Shown piece by piece: positions 19,839 to 29,602 of a stretch of DNA of 64,000 nucleotides. Position 1 is the first letter of the stretch. Each line of letters opens with the position of its first letter. The DNA comes from Pseudomaricurvus alkylphenolicus. Lineage in GTDB: Bacteria; Pseudomonadota; Gammaproteobacteria; Pseudomonadales; Cellvibrionaceae. The stretch spans positions 620,001-684,000 of the forward strand of contig NZ_JAAQPI010000001.1 in the NCBI RefSeq assembly GCF_011683955.1, read 5' to 3'. Under the pieces are notes generated by a model that saw nothing but the letters and a program-made list of their open reading frames with translations, was not told the DNA's origin and searched no databases. Position numbers and translations under genes: made by a program.

Positions 19839-21086
19839 CTACTTTTTGATAGAAAGACTGGAATAGCGTTTCACGCCAGCGTTTCTTTCATTCCACCACC
19901 AACCCGCCTTCTTGCCCGTGTGAGAATTGAATTTATCATCGACCCATAGGGCCAGCCTGCGAAGCCTGGTACCGGCTAACCAGCGCCAGGCCCGATCAAG
20001 CCGATTATTGAACGTTCGATTATAAGGGCATACTCTGATGCAGATAGAGCATTCTGTATTCTGACTGCACCAGAACTTAAAACACTTTTCCGCGTTAGTA
20101 GTCCATTTGGTCAGGCCTTGGGTATTGGAGACATTGATCTGCTCCGCGCTCGGAGCCTCCTTGGCAATTGCCTGTGGTGGGCAACTGTCAGAACACTTAC
20201 GACAGACTTCACAGAACTCTTTCACTCCAAATTGAATGGGCTTATCGGCCTTCAATGGCAGGTTGGTAAAAACCCGTGTAAATCGGACCCGGGAACCAAA
20301 CTCAGGCGTAATGGCCAATCCTGATCGGCTGTACTCTGCCAAACCGGCCTGCACCGCGTAGGGAATCGACGGTCCGGTATCATTCATACATGCATAAGCT
20401 TCGTAGCCAAGATTGCGAATAAATTGCGCCAGCGAAATGCAGGTGGAAGCATCCCTGGAATATCCAATTCCACTGGAACCACCGGACAAGGCAGAAGGCA
20501 CGGTTCGGTTCAGTGATAACGGCATTTCGCTCGCAAGTACAATACAGCTGGTCATATGCTCCGGGATCTCGGGCTCGGTCTGCGTTGGTATGGTATTGCT
20601 CTGACCGGGTTTCAGAGTCTGTCTTCGAAAAGTCGTTTTGTAGACCCAGCGTTCATCGTAGTCTGCAATTCCAACGATGTCCGCTCCTAACATAATCGCG
20701 GCATTCTTGACGACTTTGGCAGCCTCCTCCGATGAGCCAACCTCTACCTTTTCACTCCAACCCTGTTCATGGATTGTGAACATATCCTGGAAACCCTCGC
20801 CTCTCCCGGGTGAGAATTGACGCAGGGAGGTCGCCATATGCCAAGCTGCATTCCTTAATGCGTAGTCCAGGTGCTGATAGCCTTCGCCTTTTCTAGGTTT
20901 GGCATTCGGCATTAAATAGGCCTGAAAGAAATTTTCCGCCCTTTTGCTTTTTAGTTCTTCATCCCAAGTTGAACGGCTGAAGGCATCATTTTTTTGTTCA
21001 AACCGAACGAAATCCTCACCTATGACGAATCCAGTTTCTTCATCAATGGCCCGGAAATTGGAATTCGTTTCATTCTGATTAGTCAT
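19839..21086 (-). CDS. Reductive dehalogenase-family protein (corrinoid / two 4Fe-4S)
   Basis: The 415-residue protein ends with the paired ferredoxin motifs of RdhA: C292-x2-C295-x2-C298-x3-C302-P and C346-x2-C349-x3-C353-P with C335 or C340 as the remaining ligand. Upstream is the family block AGLAEYSRSGLAITPEFGSRVR, typical of dehalogenase and epoxyqueuosine-reductase relatives. RdhA enzymes remove halogen from organohalides using cobalamin. Here there is no Tat signal and no RdhB anchor gene, so it is cytoplasmic, like the catabolic dehalogenases of aerobic proteobacteria. The N-terminal 120 residues are of unknown function. It is followed by a ferredoxin gene. A reaction other than dehalogenation remains possible. 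Confidence 0.82.
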   Translation of the reverse strand: MTNQNETNSNFRAIDEETGFVIGEDFVRFEQKNDAFSRSTWDEELKSKRAENFFQAYLMPNAKPRKGEGYQHLDYALRNAAWHMATSLRQFSPGRGEGFQDMFTIHEQGWSEKVEVGSSEEAAKVVKNAAIMLGADIVGIADYDERWVYKTTFRRQTLKPGQSNTIPTQTEPEIPEHMTSCIVLASEMPLSLNRTVPSALSGGSSGIGYSRDASTCISLAQFIRNLGYEAYACMNDTGPSIPYAVQAGLAEYSRSGLAITPEFGSRVRFTRVFTNLPLKADKPIQFGVKEFCEVCRKCSDSCPPQAIAKEAPSAEQINVSNTQGLTKWTTNAEKCFKFWCSQNTECSICIRVCPYNRTFNNRLDRAWRWLAGTRLRRLALWVDDKFNSHTGKKAGWWWNERNAGVKRYSSLSIKK

Positions 21087-21310
21087 AGCTTCACTCAGTC
21101 AAAAAGGATAAAGAGTTTCGGTTTGGTAACTTGAACATTGTCCAGAGGGCAGTAAATGTTAGTTCCGTCTACATGCAAAAACAAGTGAATTCAGCGAATT
21201 ACCCAATTGACCTTTTTGGCAAATAACTGTCTCCTTGAGCCATTGCCAAATAATCATTTCCGAAATAACTTAAAAGATAAAAAATCAATAATAAGAACTC
21301 AGGATTTTGC

Positions 21311-22555
21311 ATGGCTTTTGGAATAGCAGGAAGAGAAAGTCGTATTCGTCGGCAAACAAAGTCTTCTTTCGGTGGCGCGATGCTGATCGCTGGCACAGCG
21401 GTTGGAGCCGGTATGTTCTCAATGCCCTCGATTTCATCAGGAATGTGGTTTTCCTGGTCCATACTCTGCCTGATAGTAACCTGGTTCTGCATGTACCACA
21501 CCAGCCTGTTGATTGCCGAGGTTAACCTTCATTATCCTGAAGGCTCCAGCTTCGACACCTTCATCAGAGATCTATTGGGCAAGTACTGGAATCTTCTGAA
21601 TGGCATCGCCCTGACTTTCGTTCTCTACGTCCTCACCTATGCCTATATAAGCGGTTCTGGATCTTTGATCAGTCAATACGCACAGTCCAGATTTCAATTT
21701 GCGATTTCTTCTTCACATGCAGGTGTACTCTTCACTTTATCCATGGCTATATTTGTAGCTCTGTGCGCAAACCGGGTGGGAAATCTCGCGACAATATTAA
21801 TTGTGGGGATGGGAGTATCGCTCTTATCTCTGGTCTTTGATTTGACCCTTGGCGCTGATCTTTCGCTTCTCTTTTCTACCGAAGACAACGAAAGTTACTA
21901 CCCCTATATTTTCTCAGCAATTCCATTTTTTGTCGCCGCTTTCGGCTTTCATGGAACCGTTCCAAGCTTGATAAAGATCTATGAAAAAGATCATATCAAA
22001 ATAAGAAACAGCTTACTCTTCGGATCCCTGATTGCTATGGCTACATATGCACTTTGGCTCTTTGCGACCATGGCAAATATTTCCAGGCCAGAGTTTCAGG
22101 TTATTGTAGGCAAAGGGGGAAATATTGCTTCTCTCGTGACAGCGTTGGGTGAATACAATAAGACCATTCTACATTGGTTCACGCTGATGGCAGTCACCTC
22201 ATCGTTCCTTGGGGTAACGCTTGGATTGTTCGACTATATTTCTGATTTTTTCGACTTCAATTGGAGTAGATCGGGGCGCCTGAAAACGGCGGCCATCACC
22301 TTTATTCCTCCAGCTATTGCCTGTTTAATATTTCCAAATGGTTTCCTGCATGCCATCGGATTAGCAGGCCTGGCGGGAACCTTATGGGCGATTATCATTC
22401 CCGCACTGGCAGCCAAAGAATGTCGCAAGAAGTTCAATAACGGTGAATTCAGGGTCCGAGGAGGCTCGATACTTATCCATTTTTTGATTTTCTTTGGAGT
22501 TGCCCTGGCACTCTTTGAAATCCTGGCGCTATTGGGAAAACTCCCTGTACTTTAA
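21311..22555 (+). CDS. Aromatic amino acid permease (Mtr/TyrP/TnaB, HAAAP family)
   Basis: The 414-residue protein has about eleven membrane segments and starts with SSFGGAMLIAGTAVGAGMFSMPS, the signature loop of the hydroxy/aromatic amino acid permease family. Later it shows FFVAAFGFHGTVPSLIKIY, also typical of TyrP, Mtr and TnaB. It imports tryptophan or tyrosine with H+. The gene has noticeably lower GC than its neighbours, as does the 220-base AT-rich region before it, which hints at separate acquisition. It is divergent from the reductive dehalogenase gene, suggesting that the dehalogenase might act on a halogenated aromatic amino acid (speculative). Confidence 0.9.
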   Translation: MAFGIAGRESRIRRQTKSSFGGAMLIAGTAVGAGMFSMPSISSGMWFSWSILCLIVTWFCMYHTSLLIAEVNLHYPEGSSFDTFIRDLLGKYWNLLNGIALTFVLYVLTYAYISGSGSLISQYAQSRFQFAISSSHAGVLFTLSMAIFVALCANRVGNLATILIVGMGVSLLSLVFDLTLGADLSLLFSTEDNESYYPYIFSAIPFFVAAFGFHGTVPSLIKIYEKDHIKIRNSLLFGSLIAMATYALWLFATMANISRPEFQVIVGKGGNIASLVTALGEYNKTILHWFTLMAVTSSFLGVTLGLFDYISDFFDFNWSRSGRLKTAAITFIPPAIACLIFPNGFLHAIGLAGLAGTLWAIIIPALAAKECRKKFNNGEFRVRGGSILIHFLIFFGVALALFEILALLGKLPVL

Positions 22556-22564
22556 CTGTTTCGA

Positions 22565-24235
22565 TCAATCTGGCAGATGAGAGAAATCAACTTTCTCGTC
22601 AAATCGACCTGGAAGTATTGTAAATTCTCTGACCCACTGTTCAGCACTTAGCGATGTGAAGCGCCCTTGCTCTTCAACTGGATAACGAATCGCTGTTCCC
22701 GGAGTGACATGGCTCAGCACTCTCGAATTGTTCACAACGACCATGCCATTGACAATCACCCAGGGAATCCCGGTCGAAGGCAATCCAGTGGTACCCGCCT
22801 TAAAGCCCGCGTGATCTGTAACTTTATCCGGATCAAAGACGACAATATCAGCGACTTTATTCACCTGCATTCGTCCTCGATCCTTCATCGACAACAGACC
22901 CGCATCACCCAAATGTTTGGCACTCCAATAGCTCAGTTGCGCCAGCGTATGCATTAGAGGCACACCGTATTCTCGCCCCATCCTCAGAACCTTGGCTCTG
23001 GTTCCTGCGCTGCGGGGGTGCCCCACGTAATCTGTGTATTCAGCATTCCAGGGCAGCAACTTTCCGTTTCCGCCGACGCCCGGCATGCCGTCACTGGCTA
23101 CCGTCATATGCGGCATGGTGAGCCAGTAAGGGAGCCACTGGCGGCGTGGGGGAAGAAACACGACCACGGTTCTGGATGGATCCTCTTCAACCAGGCTTTG
23201 GTAAGATCTTTTGTCCAGGAGACGATCCGTCTTGGGATCGTATAGTGTGTCCTCATATTTGTAACCATACTTTTCTTCCCAAACGGCGGGTTGCAGAAAG
23301 GCGGCTGAGACAGCTGTCGAACCGGCGTCGTACGGATAGTACTCGGACCACATATTCATGCCCCGGAGTCTGGCCAACTGCAACTTCTCTTCGATTTCCT
23401 CCCAGCCGTAGTCGTTGTTGTGAGCAATCAAAAGAGGGGCGCCAAGCAATGCGGCATTGGTAAAGACCTCATCAAACCCTATCGCTGATTCGGTTGGGGG
23501 TTTTGAATCCAGGTGAAAGCGTGTGTGTACGGACGCCGGACGTCCATAGCGTGCTGCTGTCCTCTGAACTTCGAAGACTTCATAGCTCGAAGCAGCGCGC
23601 GCCATATAGGCAAGCGGTATTCCGACACCAATAGCACCCTGGCGCAAATCTTCATCGATAAGTGCACTGATCTGGTTAATCTGATGGGTGTTACTTCTAC
23701 TTTCGGACCAGCCTGATAATCCGTCTGCGGCTGCTTTGGCAATATGGGAGCCACCACTGCCAAAATCAACTGCCACTTGAAAAGAAACTTCGGTATCGTG
23801 CACAGCCATACGCGCAAACGGATAGGAAGCGGCTACACCGAAGTTTATCTGCCAGCGTCCCTCTTTCTTCTTATACCAGCTTCCAACATTGATAGCCCCC
23901 CCTTCCAGGTCTAACCCAGTGGTTACCCCATCACGCAATGCCATTTTGCTGGCGAATACATCCTGTCCATGAAATTGCGTATCGATAAATCCCGGAGCAA
24001 CCACCATACCCACCGCATCTATTACCTCTTGAGCTCCTATTGGATCTGAGGTGATAGCGGCAATGCGCCCATCGAGTATGCCGACATTTCTTACCGCATC
24101 GAACTTGGTTTCCGGATCCATGACCCGGCCTCCGATGATCGCTATGTCATAGACCAGCGCCTCAGTGGCATCAACCGCGCGCGAAGCAACTACAGCGAAA
24201 TAAGTGAAAAGAATTATCCAGATAATTCGGACCAT
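22565..24235 (-). CDS. Exported D-aminoacylase-like amidohydrolase
   Basis: The 556-residue protein starts at the ATG at 24235, preceded by a G-rich ribosome site, and has a signal peptide (MVRIIWIILFTYFAVVASRAVDA). The amidohydrolase fold follows: IIGGRVMDPETKFDAVRNVGI, VVAPGFID, then a TIM barrel and the C-terminal VADIVVFDPDKV. Family members hydrolyse N-acyl-D-amino acids or related amides. The usual metal motif HxH after GFID reads Q87-F-H89, so the first His is replaced by Gln, unlike the related domain at 57823 (HHH). It is divergent from a LysR regulator, which likely controls it. It ends nine bases from the convergent permease. Activity may be altered by the missing ligand. Confidence 0.82.
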   Translation of the reverse strand: MVRIIWIILFTYFAVVASRAVDATEALVYDIAIIGGRVMDPETKFDAVRNVGILDGRIAAITSDPIGAQEVIDAVGMVVAPGFIDTQFHGQDVFASKMALRDGVTTGLDLEGGAINVGSWYKKKEGRWQINFGVAASYPFARMAVHDTEVSFQVAVDFGSGGSHIAKAAADGLSGWSESRSNTHQINQISALIDEDLRQGAIGVGIPLAYMARAASSYEVFEVQRTAARYGRPASVHTRFHLDSKPPTESAIGFDEVFTNAALLGAPLLIAHNNDYGWEEIEEKLQLARLRGMNMWSEYYPYDAGSTAVSAAFLQPAVWEEKYGYKYEDTLYDPKTDRLLDKRSYQSLVEEDPSRTVVVFLPPRRQWLPYWLTMPHMTVASDGMPGVGGNGKLLPWNAEYTDYVGHPRSAGTRAKVLRMGREYGVPLMHTLAQLSYWSAKHLGDAGLLSMKDRGRMQVNKVADIVVFDPDKVTDHAGFKAGTTGLPSTGIPWVIVNGMVVVNNSRVLSHVTPGTAIRYPVEEQGRFTSLSAEQWVREFTILPGRFDEKVDFSHLPD

Positions 24236-24427
24236 TTGCGCCCCCCGAGTTGTTTCTGATTTGTTTGGTAAAGACTGGTTGGATATTACACGCCTGTCTT
24301 TTTTCGGACGATTGCGAAATTGGTCACCCCTTGGCCCTATGTGCCAAGGCCTGGCCATTTTGGCTATCGTCAAAAATCGACCGATGGTTTACATTGACTG
24401 TAAGAAAGCTTCGGAAGGAGAATTCCA

Positions 24428-25354
24428 GTGAGTATTAGAGTCAGCACACGTCACTTGCAGATGATCGCGGCCGTCGTCGACGCGGGAAGTATTTCGGAGG
24501 CAGCGCGTCGTATTGGGCTCACCCAATCAGCGCTGAGCCACCGGATACGTGAGGCGGAAAGACTGCTAGATACCAGCCTCTTTTTCCGGGAAAACAATGT
24601 ACTGGTCCCGACCGACACGGGAAAACGTTTACTCGACACCGCCAGAACGGTACTTCAGGCCATAGAAGATGCTGAGTCTGACATTAAGTATCGGTCAGAC
24701 GGAATAGAGAGAGTTGTGCGATTGGGTATAGAACAACTTGGCAGCTACTCATGGTTACCCGGTTTTTTACAGCGCTTCAAGGCACAGAATCCGACGGTTG
24801 GGACAACGGTCGTTGCTGATGTATCCCTAGATCCGATAGCGGCATTGCGCACAGGTGTCATAGATGTGGCCATCGTGTCCAGTGATCAGCAGGCTGGTTC
24901 GTTCCGCGCCACAAGTCTGTTTGAGGATGAGCTTTTGGCTGTGATACCGGCTACACACCCACTGGCCAGGAAGTCCTGGCTGGAGCCGCAGGACATGGTA
25001 AATCAGACCTGTGTTGTTCATCATGAGAAACCTGAATTTGGATATAAGCACGAGAGTTTTCTTGCGCAGGGTTCTGCCCAATGCAGAATCATTCGTGCTG
25101 GAGTCACTGAAGCAGTCATGGCTTTTGTTTCCCAGGAGCAAGGCATAGCATTTCTACCAAACTGGACCCTGAGTGCGATACAGGAACCACATCGGATAAC
25201 CACCTCCAGGCTAACTCGCAAAGGCATGCATTTTGATTGGCACGCTGTCACTCGAGATTCAGAGCAGACGAATTCCCCCTCCGCCAATTTTGTGGAGGCA
25301 TTGAAAGAGTATTTTTCTGAAAATGAACGGCCGAATTTGACCCTATTGGCATAA
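24428..25354 (+). CDS. LysR-family transcriptional regulator
   Basis: This 308-residue protein has the LysR N-terminal helix-turn-helix (LQMIAAVVDAGSISEAARRIG, then TQSALSHRIREAER) and the two-lobed C-terminal inducer domain. It starts at a GTG preceded by AAGGAG at a good distance. Divergent orientation to the amidohydrolase, with a 190-base shared region, is the classic LysR arrangement, so the regulator probably controls that gene and itself. The inducer is unknown; the SALSHRI recognition helix recalls MetR/CysB-like members, which is only suggestive. Confidence 0.92.
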   Translation: MSIRVSTRHLQMIAAVVDAGSISEAARRIGLTQSALSHRIREAERLLDTSLFFRENNVLVPTDTGKRLLDTARTVLQAIEDAESDIKYRSDGIERVVRLGIEQLGSYSWLPGFLQRFKAQNPTVGTTVVADVSLDPIAALRTGVIDVAIVSSDQQAGSFRATSLFEDELLAVIPATHPLARKSWLEPQDMVNQTCVVHHEKPEFGYKHESFLAQGSAQCRIIRAGVTEAVMAFVSQEQGIAFLPNWTLSAIQEPHRITTSRLTRKGMHFDWHAVTRDSEQTNSPSANFVEALKEYFSENERPNLTLLA

Positions 25355-25434
25355 CTTTTAAAATTATTGTTTTGAAGGCAATAGTATTGAAGGCATCACC
25401 AGGGAACATATTCGGTGTATTGTCATATAGTTGG

Positions 25435-26436
25435 CTATTGCCAGACCTCGTTCGCTACGCGCAACAGATTCTCACCCAATATCTTACGTATGCTGTCATC
25501 GCTGTAATTGAGCTTCAGCAGTTCTTCAGTAATTTGGGGAATTTTTTCCGGTTCCATAATCGCCATATCCGGACCATAGCCCAAACGAGAGGGCCAGACA
25601 TCCTGTGTTTCCGCCAATGTCTGGTGTAACTCGCCTATGCCATAACAATAGTCGATGCCGATGCCAACATGCTCTATACCCGCCCTCTGCACCACGTAGT
25701 CAATATGGCGAACGAGTGTGGCAGGACGTGTATCGTTATTGCCAAGAAAGACCCCAATACCATTCAGAGAGACCACGCCTCCCGAGGCGGCGCAAGCATC
25801 GATCAGCGTGTCCGGAATGTTTCTGGGGTGATCCTGGAGGCTCAGTGGATTGGAGTGAGAAAAGATGGTCGGTTTGTCAGTATTCGAAAATACGTCCATA
25901 GCCGTTCGGTAACCTGTGTGGGAACAGCACTTTACCATGCCGACGCGGTCCATTTCTTTAATCACTTGCAGCCCAAAGTCGGTCAGCCCTGAATCCTCTT
26001 CATGACACCCCCCACCGATACAGTTAGTCCGATTGTAGACCATGGTCATCCAGCGTACTCCCAAACTGTAATAGAGGCTCACAAGGCTGATCTGCCCTTT
26101 CATATCACCCGGGTTTTCCACACTGAAGGCAACGGCCAACTTGTTCGCTGGCTTTGCCGCGACAATGTCCTCAGGGGCAAGGGCCAACCGGTATTTATCT
26201 GAATGTCTGTCTATCCAGTACCTGAAGTTGGCCGCCGTCCGAGTCAGTGTTTCTATTCCACAGCCATCATTGCCCGCTATACTCAGAATGACCATATCCA
26301 CACCTGCCCTGCGATGACGCTCAAGCTCATTCATCCAGCGGTTATCCTTGGAATAAGGCAAGCAAACCTGATTATCCCAAACCAATGATTCTGAATGAAG
26401 ATGTTGAGCCCTGGAAGTGATGTTCCAATAGTCCAT
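25435..26436 (-). CDS. Membrane/renal dipeptidase family protein (peptidase M19) with altered metal site
   Basis: The 333-residue protein matches M19 dipeptidases: a Glu in AFSVENPGD, the SH pair in KCCSHTGYRT, and the signature SHSNPLSLQDHPRN with GGVVSLNG, then HVGIGIDYCYG. M19 enzymes hydrolyse dipeptides, including those with a C-terminal D-residue and some beta-lactams. The first metal motif, normally DGHxD, reads D21-N-Q-V-C25, so both ligands differ. The ATG at 26436 follows GAGGTCGC; an earlier in-frame start would overlap the upstream lipoprotein gene. No signal peptide is seen. It ends a five-gene operon starting at 32039. It may use different metals or have another activity. Confidence 0.83.
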   Translation of the reverse strand: MDYWNITSRAQHLHSESLVWDNQVCLPYSKDNRWMNELERHRRAGVDMVILSIAGNDGCGIETLTRTAANFRYWIDRHSDKYRLALAPEDIVAAKPANKLAVAFSVENPGDMKGQISLVSLYYSLGVRWMTMVYNRTNCIGGGCHEEDSGLTDFGLQVIKEMDRVGMVKCCSHTGYRTAMDVFSNTDKPTIFSHSNPLSLQDHPRNIPDTLIDACAASGGVVSLNGIGVFLGNNDTRPATLVRHIDYVVQRAGIEHVGIGIDYCYGIGELHQTLAETQDVWPSRLGYGPDMAIMEPEKIPQITEELLKLNYSDDSIRKILGENLLRVANEVWQ

Positions 26437-26497
26437 GGGTGCGACCTCACCTGTAATGCCCCATTGGGGAAATCGATATACTGGATTTGAAGAAGGT

Positions 26498-27400
26498 TTA
26501 GTCAAACGAATGATCGTTAAAGTGACGCCTGGATTCCGATTCAACGTGCGAGTCCCATTGCTCGCGTGTCATTTGGCTAACACTTGAAAGTTCATATCGA
26601 AAGTAGTCAAATTTCGGATGATAGTTCGCATCAAGTTCCATATATTCGAAGTGACCGCCTCGCTGATTCACCAGAAGGTAACCGGTTCTTCCGCCAACAC
26701 CCCGTCCACTTATGGAATACCGATAGCAACTGCGCCCCTTGTAGGACTCCTCCCCGACATACAACATTTTCATATTGCCCGTGTATGCCAACTTTCCGGG
26801 GGGTACAGGCGCCGCAACACCGACTTCAACATCGGACCTTGGATCTCTCAAATGCCGAAAGGCAAAATTCAAATCCGAGAAATCGAAGCCGTGATTGGTT
26901 GCGGGAAAGTACCCCGGCATGTATTCCCCTCTGGGAATGCGACTGCCTCCGTAAACATAAAGGTAAGAAGGTTCCTCCTTCAGAGCCATACGTAAGGTTT
27001 CCGTTCTGACAAGCTCTTTGCTGATCTCAATTTGATTAACGCTTTTGATGGAAAATTTTTCCCAGTCCATTTCCGCTTCAACAACAACGGTATGATCGGC
27101 GCCAGGATACATCTTGAAGCTCTCGAGCTTGTTTTCGTCTGCCACATAAAGTGCAATATTCTTAATGTAGGACTTGTCCCGGTTTGAAATCGTAAAGTGG
27201 TAAACCGTGCCAACCTGTATGCGTGTTGGCTGAAACTCAAATTGCTCAACCGAAACTGTGGTGGATATATTTTGCAGCTCTTGAAAAGGACTTTCTGTCG
27301 CAACCACTCTTGATTCAATTTTGTTGAGAAGTCCATTGCCGCCACAACCAGACAAGACCGCTGAACACAACAGGCTGAGTAATCGTTTGGTTATCTTCAT
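26498..27400 (-). CDS. Lipoprotein of unknown function, cupredoxin-like N-terminal part
   Basis: The 300-residue protein begins with a signal peptide and lipobox (CSAVLSGCGGNG), so it is lipid-anchored. The segment EQFEFQPTRIQVGTVYHFTISN, with ADHTVVVEAEMD after it, has the beta pattern of cupredoxin-like folds, but no complete copper ligand set is evident. The C-terminal half (from about 185) is rich in Arg, Gly and Tyr and unrecognised. The ATG follows AGGAG. It lies between the IorB-type hydroxylase (54 bases before) and the M19 dipeptidase (61 bases after) in one operon, so it might assist the periplasmic hydroxylase. I do not recognise a family. Confidence 0.75.
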   Translation of the reverse strand: MKITKRLLSLLCSAVLSGCGGNGLLNKIESRVVATESPFQELQNISTTVSVEQFEFQPTRIQVGTVYHFTISNRDKSYIKNIALYVADENKLESFKMYPGADHTVVVEAEMDWEKFSIKSVNQIEISKELVRTETLRMALKEEPSYLYVYGGSRIPRGEYMPGYFPATNHGFDFSDLNFAFRHLRDPRSDVEVGVAAPVPPGKLAYTGNMKMLYVGEESYKGRSCYRYSISGRGVGGRTGYLLVNQRGGHFEYMELDANYHPKFDYFRYELSSVSQMTREQWDSHVESESRRHFNDHSFD

Positions 27401-27454
27401 ATCCGCTCCTGATCGCCGTAAGAATATTGGTGCTCCAGGCGAAATGTTGTGCGA

Positions 27455-29602
27455 CTAGAGCCTCGCGGGTAATGTTCGAATCCTTTTTCCCGTAGCTGCG
27501 TATATCGCATTGGTAACAGCGGGCACTATCGGAGGGAGTCCGGGCTCACCGATACCGCCCATTTCAGCACCGCTGTTTATGATGACTACTTCGATTTGCG
27601 GTGCATCGCTCATACGACAGACTTGATAGTTGTGAAAATTGGTCTCAACCACCCTCCCTTTGTCAAAGGTAATTTGTCCTGTGAGACCATTAAGTCCGAA
27701 TATTACGCAACCCTCCATCTGCGCCCGCACACCATTTGGGTTAACCGCGAAGCCGCAATCGATGGCACACCAGACTTTCTCCACTCGAAACCGTCCATTT
27801 TCCACCCTGACTTTGGCCACATGAGCACAGACCGCCTTAAAGGAATAAGCATCGTGCACAGCCACCCCAAGACCTTGGCCTTCAGGCAACTCCTCACCCC
27901 AGTCCGACATCTCCGCAACGGTATTGAGCAGTTTTAACATTCTCGGGTTCTTGCGATAGAGCTTACGTCTGTAGTTAACCGGATCCGCATTGGCTGCGTA
28001 AGCTGCCTCGTCGACCATCGACTCCATGGCAAAGGTCGTGTGGGAATGCCCAACAGACCGCCACCAAAGCGTAGGAACCGGGCTTACCAACGGTCGAGCC
28101 TCGACCCGCAGGCCAGCAACGTCGTACGGAAACGGTACCAGTCCTTCTACTTGGGCCGAGTCGAAAGCGGCCGACTTACCACTATCCACAAAGCCTCCAA
28201 TACTGACGCGCTGACCAACCACACGATGTTCCCAGGCGTCTATTTCCCCTTTCTTATTCAGAGCGACGCGAACTCTATGAGTATATTTGGGTCGATAAAA
28301 ACCGCTGGTCATGTCATCTTCTCTGGTCCAGACCATCTTTATAGGCCAGGGCTCGCCCCTGGCGATCAGGGCCGCCTCGGTAACGAAGTCCGCCGTCTTC
28401 GACGCACGGCGACCAAACCCTCCCCCAAGAACTTGGGTGTGAATATTGACCTTGTCGGGCGCATATCCAAGAACCTCAGCGGCATACTTTTGGTCACCGC
28501 TCTGCGACTGGGTACCGACAAATATGTCCGCGCAATCGCCATGGTCATGAACCGTACAGTTAAGCGGCTCCATACACGCGTGCGCCAGGAATGGCAGTTC
28601 ATATGTCTCATCCAGAACCTGACTCGCCTGCATAAAGGCTTGCTTGCTGTCGCCATTACTCTTGACAAGTGCTGCACTGTCTTTGAGCAGTTCACGGTAT
28701 TGCTGATCCAGCGTTGCAGAACTGGTCCCCGCCCAGGCGCCTTCATCCCAAACAACTTTGAGTGCATCGCGAGCCTTCTTCGCACGCCAAAAGCTGTCCG
28801 CTATGACGGCAACGCCGGAGTCAATCTGCTTTACCTTGCGCACTCCTGGCATCCTGGCCGCGACAGCGTCGTCAATAGATACGATCGAGGCCCCAAAAAC
28901 AGGAGGATGAAGTACGCAGGCATAACAAAGTCCTGGGAGTTGTACATCGATACCATACCGTGCACGACCAGTGATTTTCTCTTCCGAGTCTATCCGCCCC
29001 ACCTCCTTACCAACTAAGCGAAACCGTGACTCGGGCTTTAACTTGACGGTGTCAGGGAGCGGAATACTGGACGCCAGTTTCGACAGATCCCCATAGCGTA
29101 ACTTGTTGCCTGAGACAGCATCAATAATGATCGATTTCTCTGTGCGAATTCGACTCGGTTCGATATCCCAATGCCGTGCTGCAGCCGCGATCAACATGAT
29201 TCTGGCGGTGGCTCCCGCGTTCCGGAGGCGGTCGTAGTTAGCATAGGTACTGGTGGATCCCCCGGTCAACATCGATCGGGCATAGGGATTGAAGTATTCT
29301 GGATCAACCGGGCCGACTTTTACCGATATCCTGTCCAAATCTGCATCCAGCTCTTCGGCCACAATCATGGCTAACCCGGTCACCACATTCTGCCCCATGT
29401 CAGAACAGCCAATCATGAGTTCAATACTGTTATCACTCAGTATTTTTATATAGGCATTCGGTGTAAAGCTGTGAGGCTCGCCAGCCCTGCGGTTGCGAGC
29501 CATGGCTTTTGTATTAAAACAAAAACCAAGTAGCAGTAGCCCACCCCCGGATGCTGTGTTTCTCAGAAAGTTTCGCCGTGAAACGCCCCTTGCTGCGCTC
29601 AT
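27455..29602 (-). CDS. Tat-exported molybdenum hydroxylase large subunit (IorB / aldehyde-oxidase type)
   Basis: The 715-residue protein starts at the ATG at 29602, which overlaps the stop of the preceding gene (ATGA), showing coupled translation. A Tat signal (SRRNFLRN, with a hydrophobic GGGLLLLGF) leads it to the periplasm. The molybdopterin domains contain [19 protein letters not shown] and the C-terminal [17 protein letters not shown], in which the last Glu is the catalytic residue of xanthine-oxidase-family enzymes. Relatives are isoquinoline 1-oxidoreductase and periplasmic aldehyde oxidases, which hydroxylate N-heterocycles or oxidise aldehydes. Its electron acceptor is probably a cytochrome not encoded here. 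No XdhC-type maturation gene is in the window. Confidence 0.9.
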   Translation of the reverse strand: MSAARGVSRRNFLRNTASGGGLLLLGFCFNTKAMARNRRAGEPHSFTPNAYIKILSDNSIELMIGCSDMGQNVVTGLAMIVAEELDADLDRISVKVGPVDPEYFNPYARSMLTGGSTSTYANYDRLRNAGATARIMLIAAAARHWDIEPSRIRTEKSIIIDAVSGNKLRYGDLSKLASSIPLPDTVKLKPESRFRLVGKEVGRIDSEEKITGRARYGIDVQLPGLCYACVLHPPVFGASIVSIDDAVAARMPGVRKVKQIDSGVAVIADSFWRAKKARDALKVVWDEGAWAGTSSATLDQQYRELLKDSAALVKSNGDSKQAFMQASQVLDETYELPFLAHACMEPLNCTVHDHGDCADIFVGTQSQSGDQKYAAEVLGYAPDKVNIHTQVLGGGFGRRASKTADFVTEAALIARGEPWPIKMVWTREDDMTSGFYRPKYTHRVRVALNKKGEIDAWEHRVVGQRVSIGGFVDSGKSAAFDSAQVEGLVPFPYDVAGLRVEARPLVSPVPTLWWRSVGHSHTTFAMESMVDEAAYAANADPVNYRRKLYRKNPRMLKLLNTVAEMSDWGEELPEGQGLGVAVHDAYSFKAVCAHVAKVRVENGRFRVEKVWCAIDCGFAVNPNGVRAQMEGCVIFGLNGLTGQITFDKGRVVETNFHNYQVCRMSDAPQIEVVIINSGAEMGGIGEPGLPPIVPAVTNAIYAATGKRIRTLPARL

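Noticed and set aside
21199-21501. Minus-strand frame of 100 codons in the AT-rich gap
   Set aside because: It overlaps the start of the aromatic amino acid permease and has no ribosome site or domain.
24241-24246. Six-C run near the amidohydrolase start as a dyad copy
   Set aside because: No matching G-run at the right distance; on the minus strand it is simply the G-rich ribosome site.
28040-29017. Open frame of 325 codons on the plus strand
   Set aside because: Antisense to the IorB-type gene, which has clear motifs; no domain seen in the antisense product.
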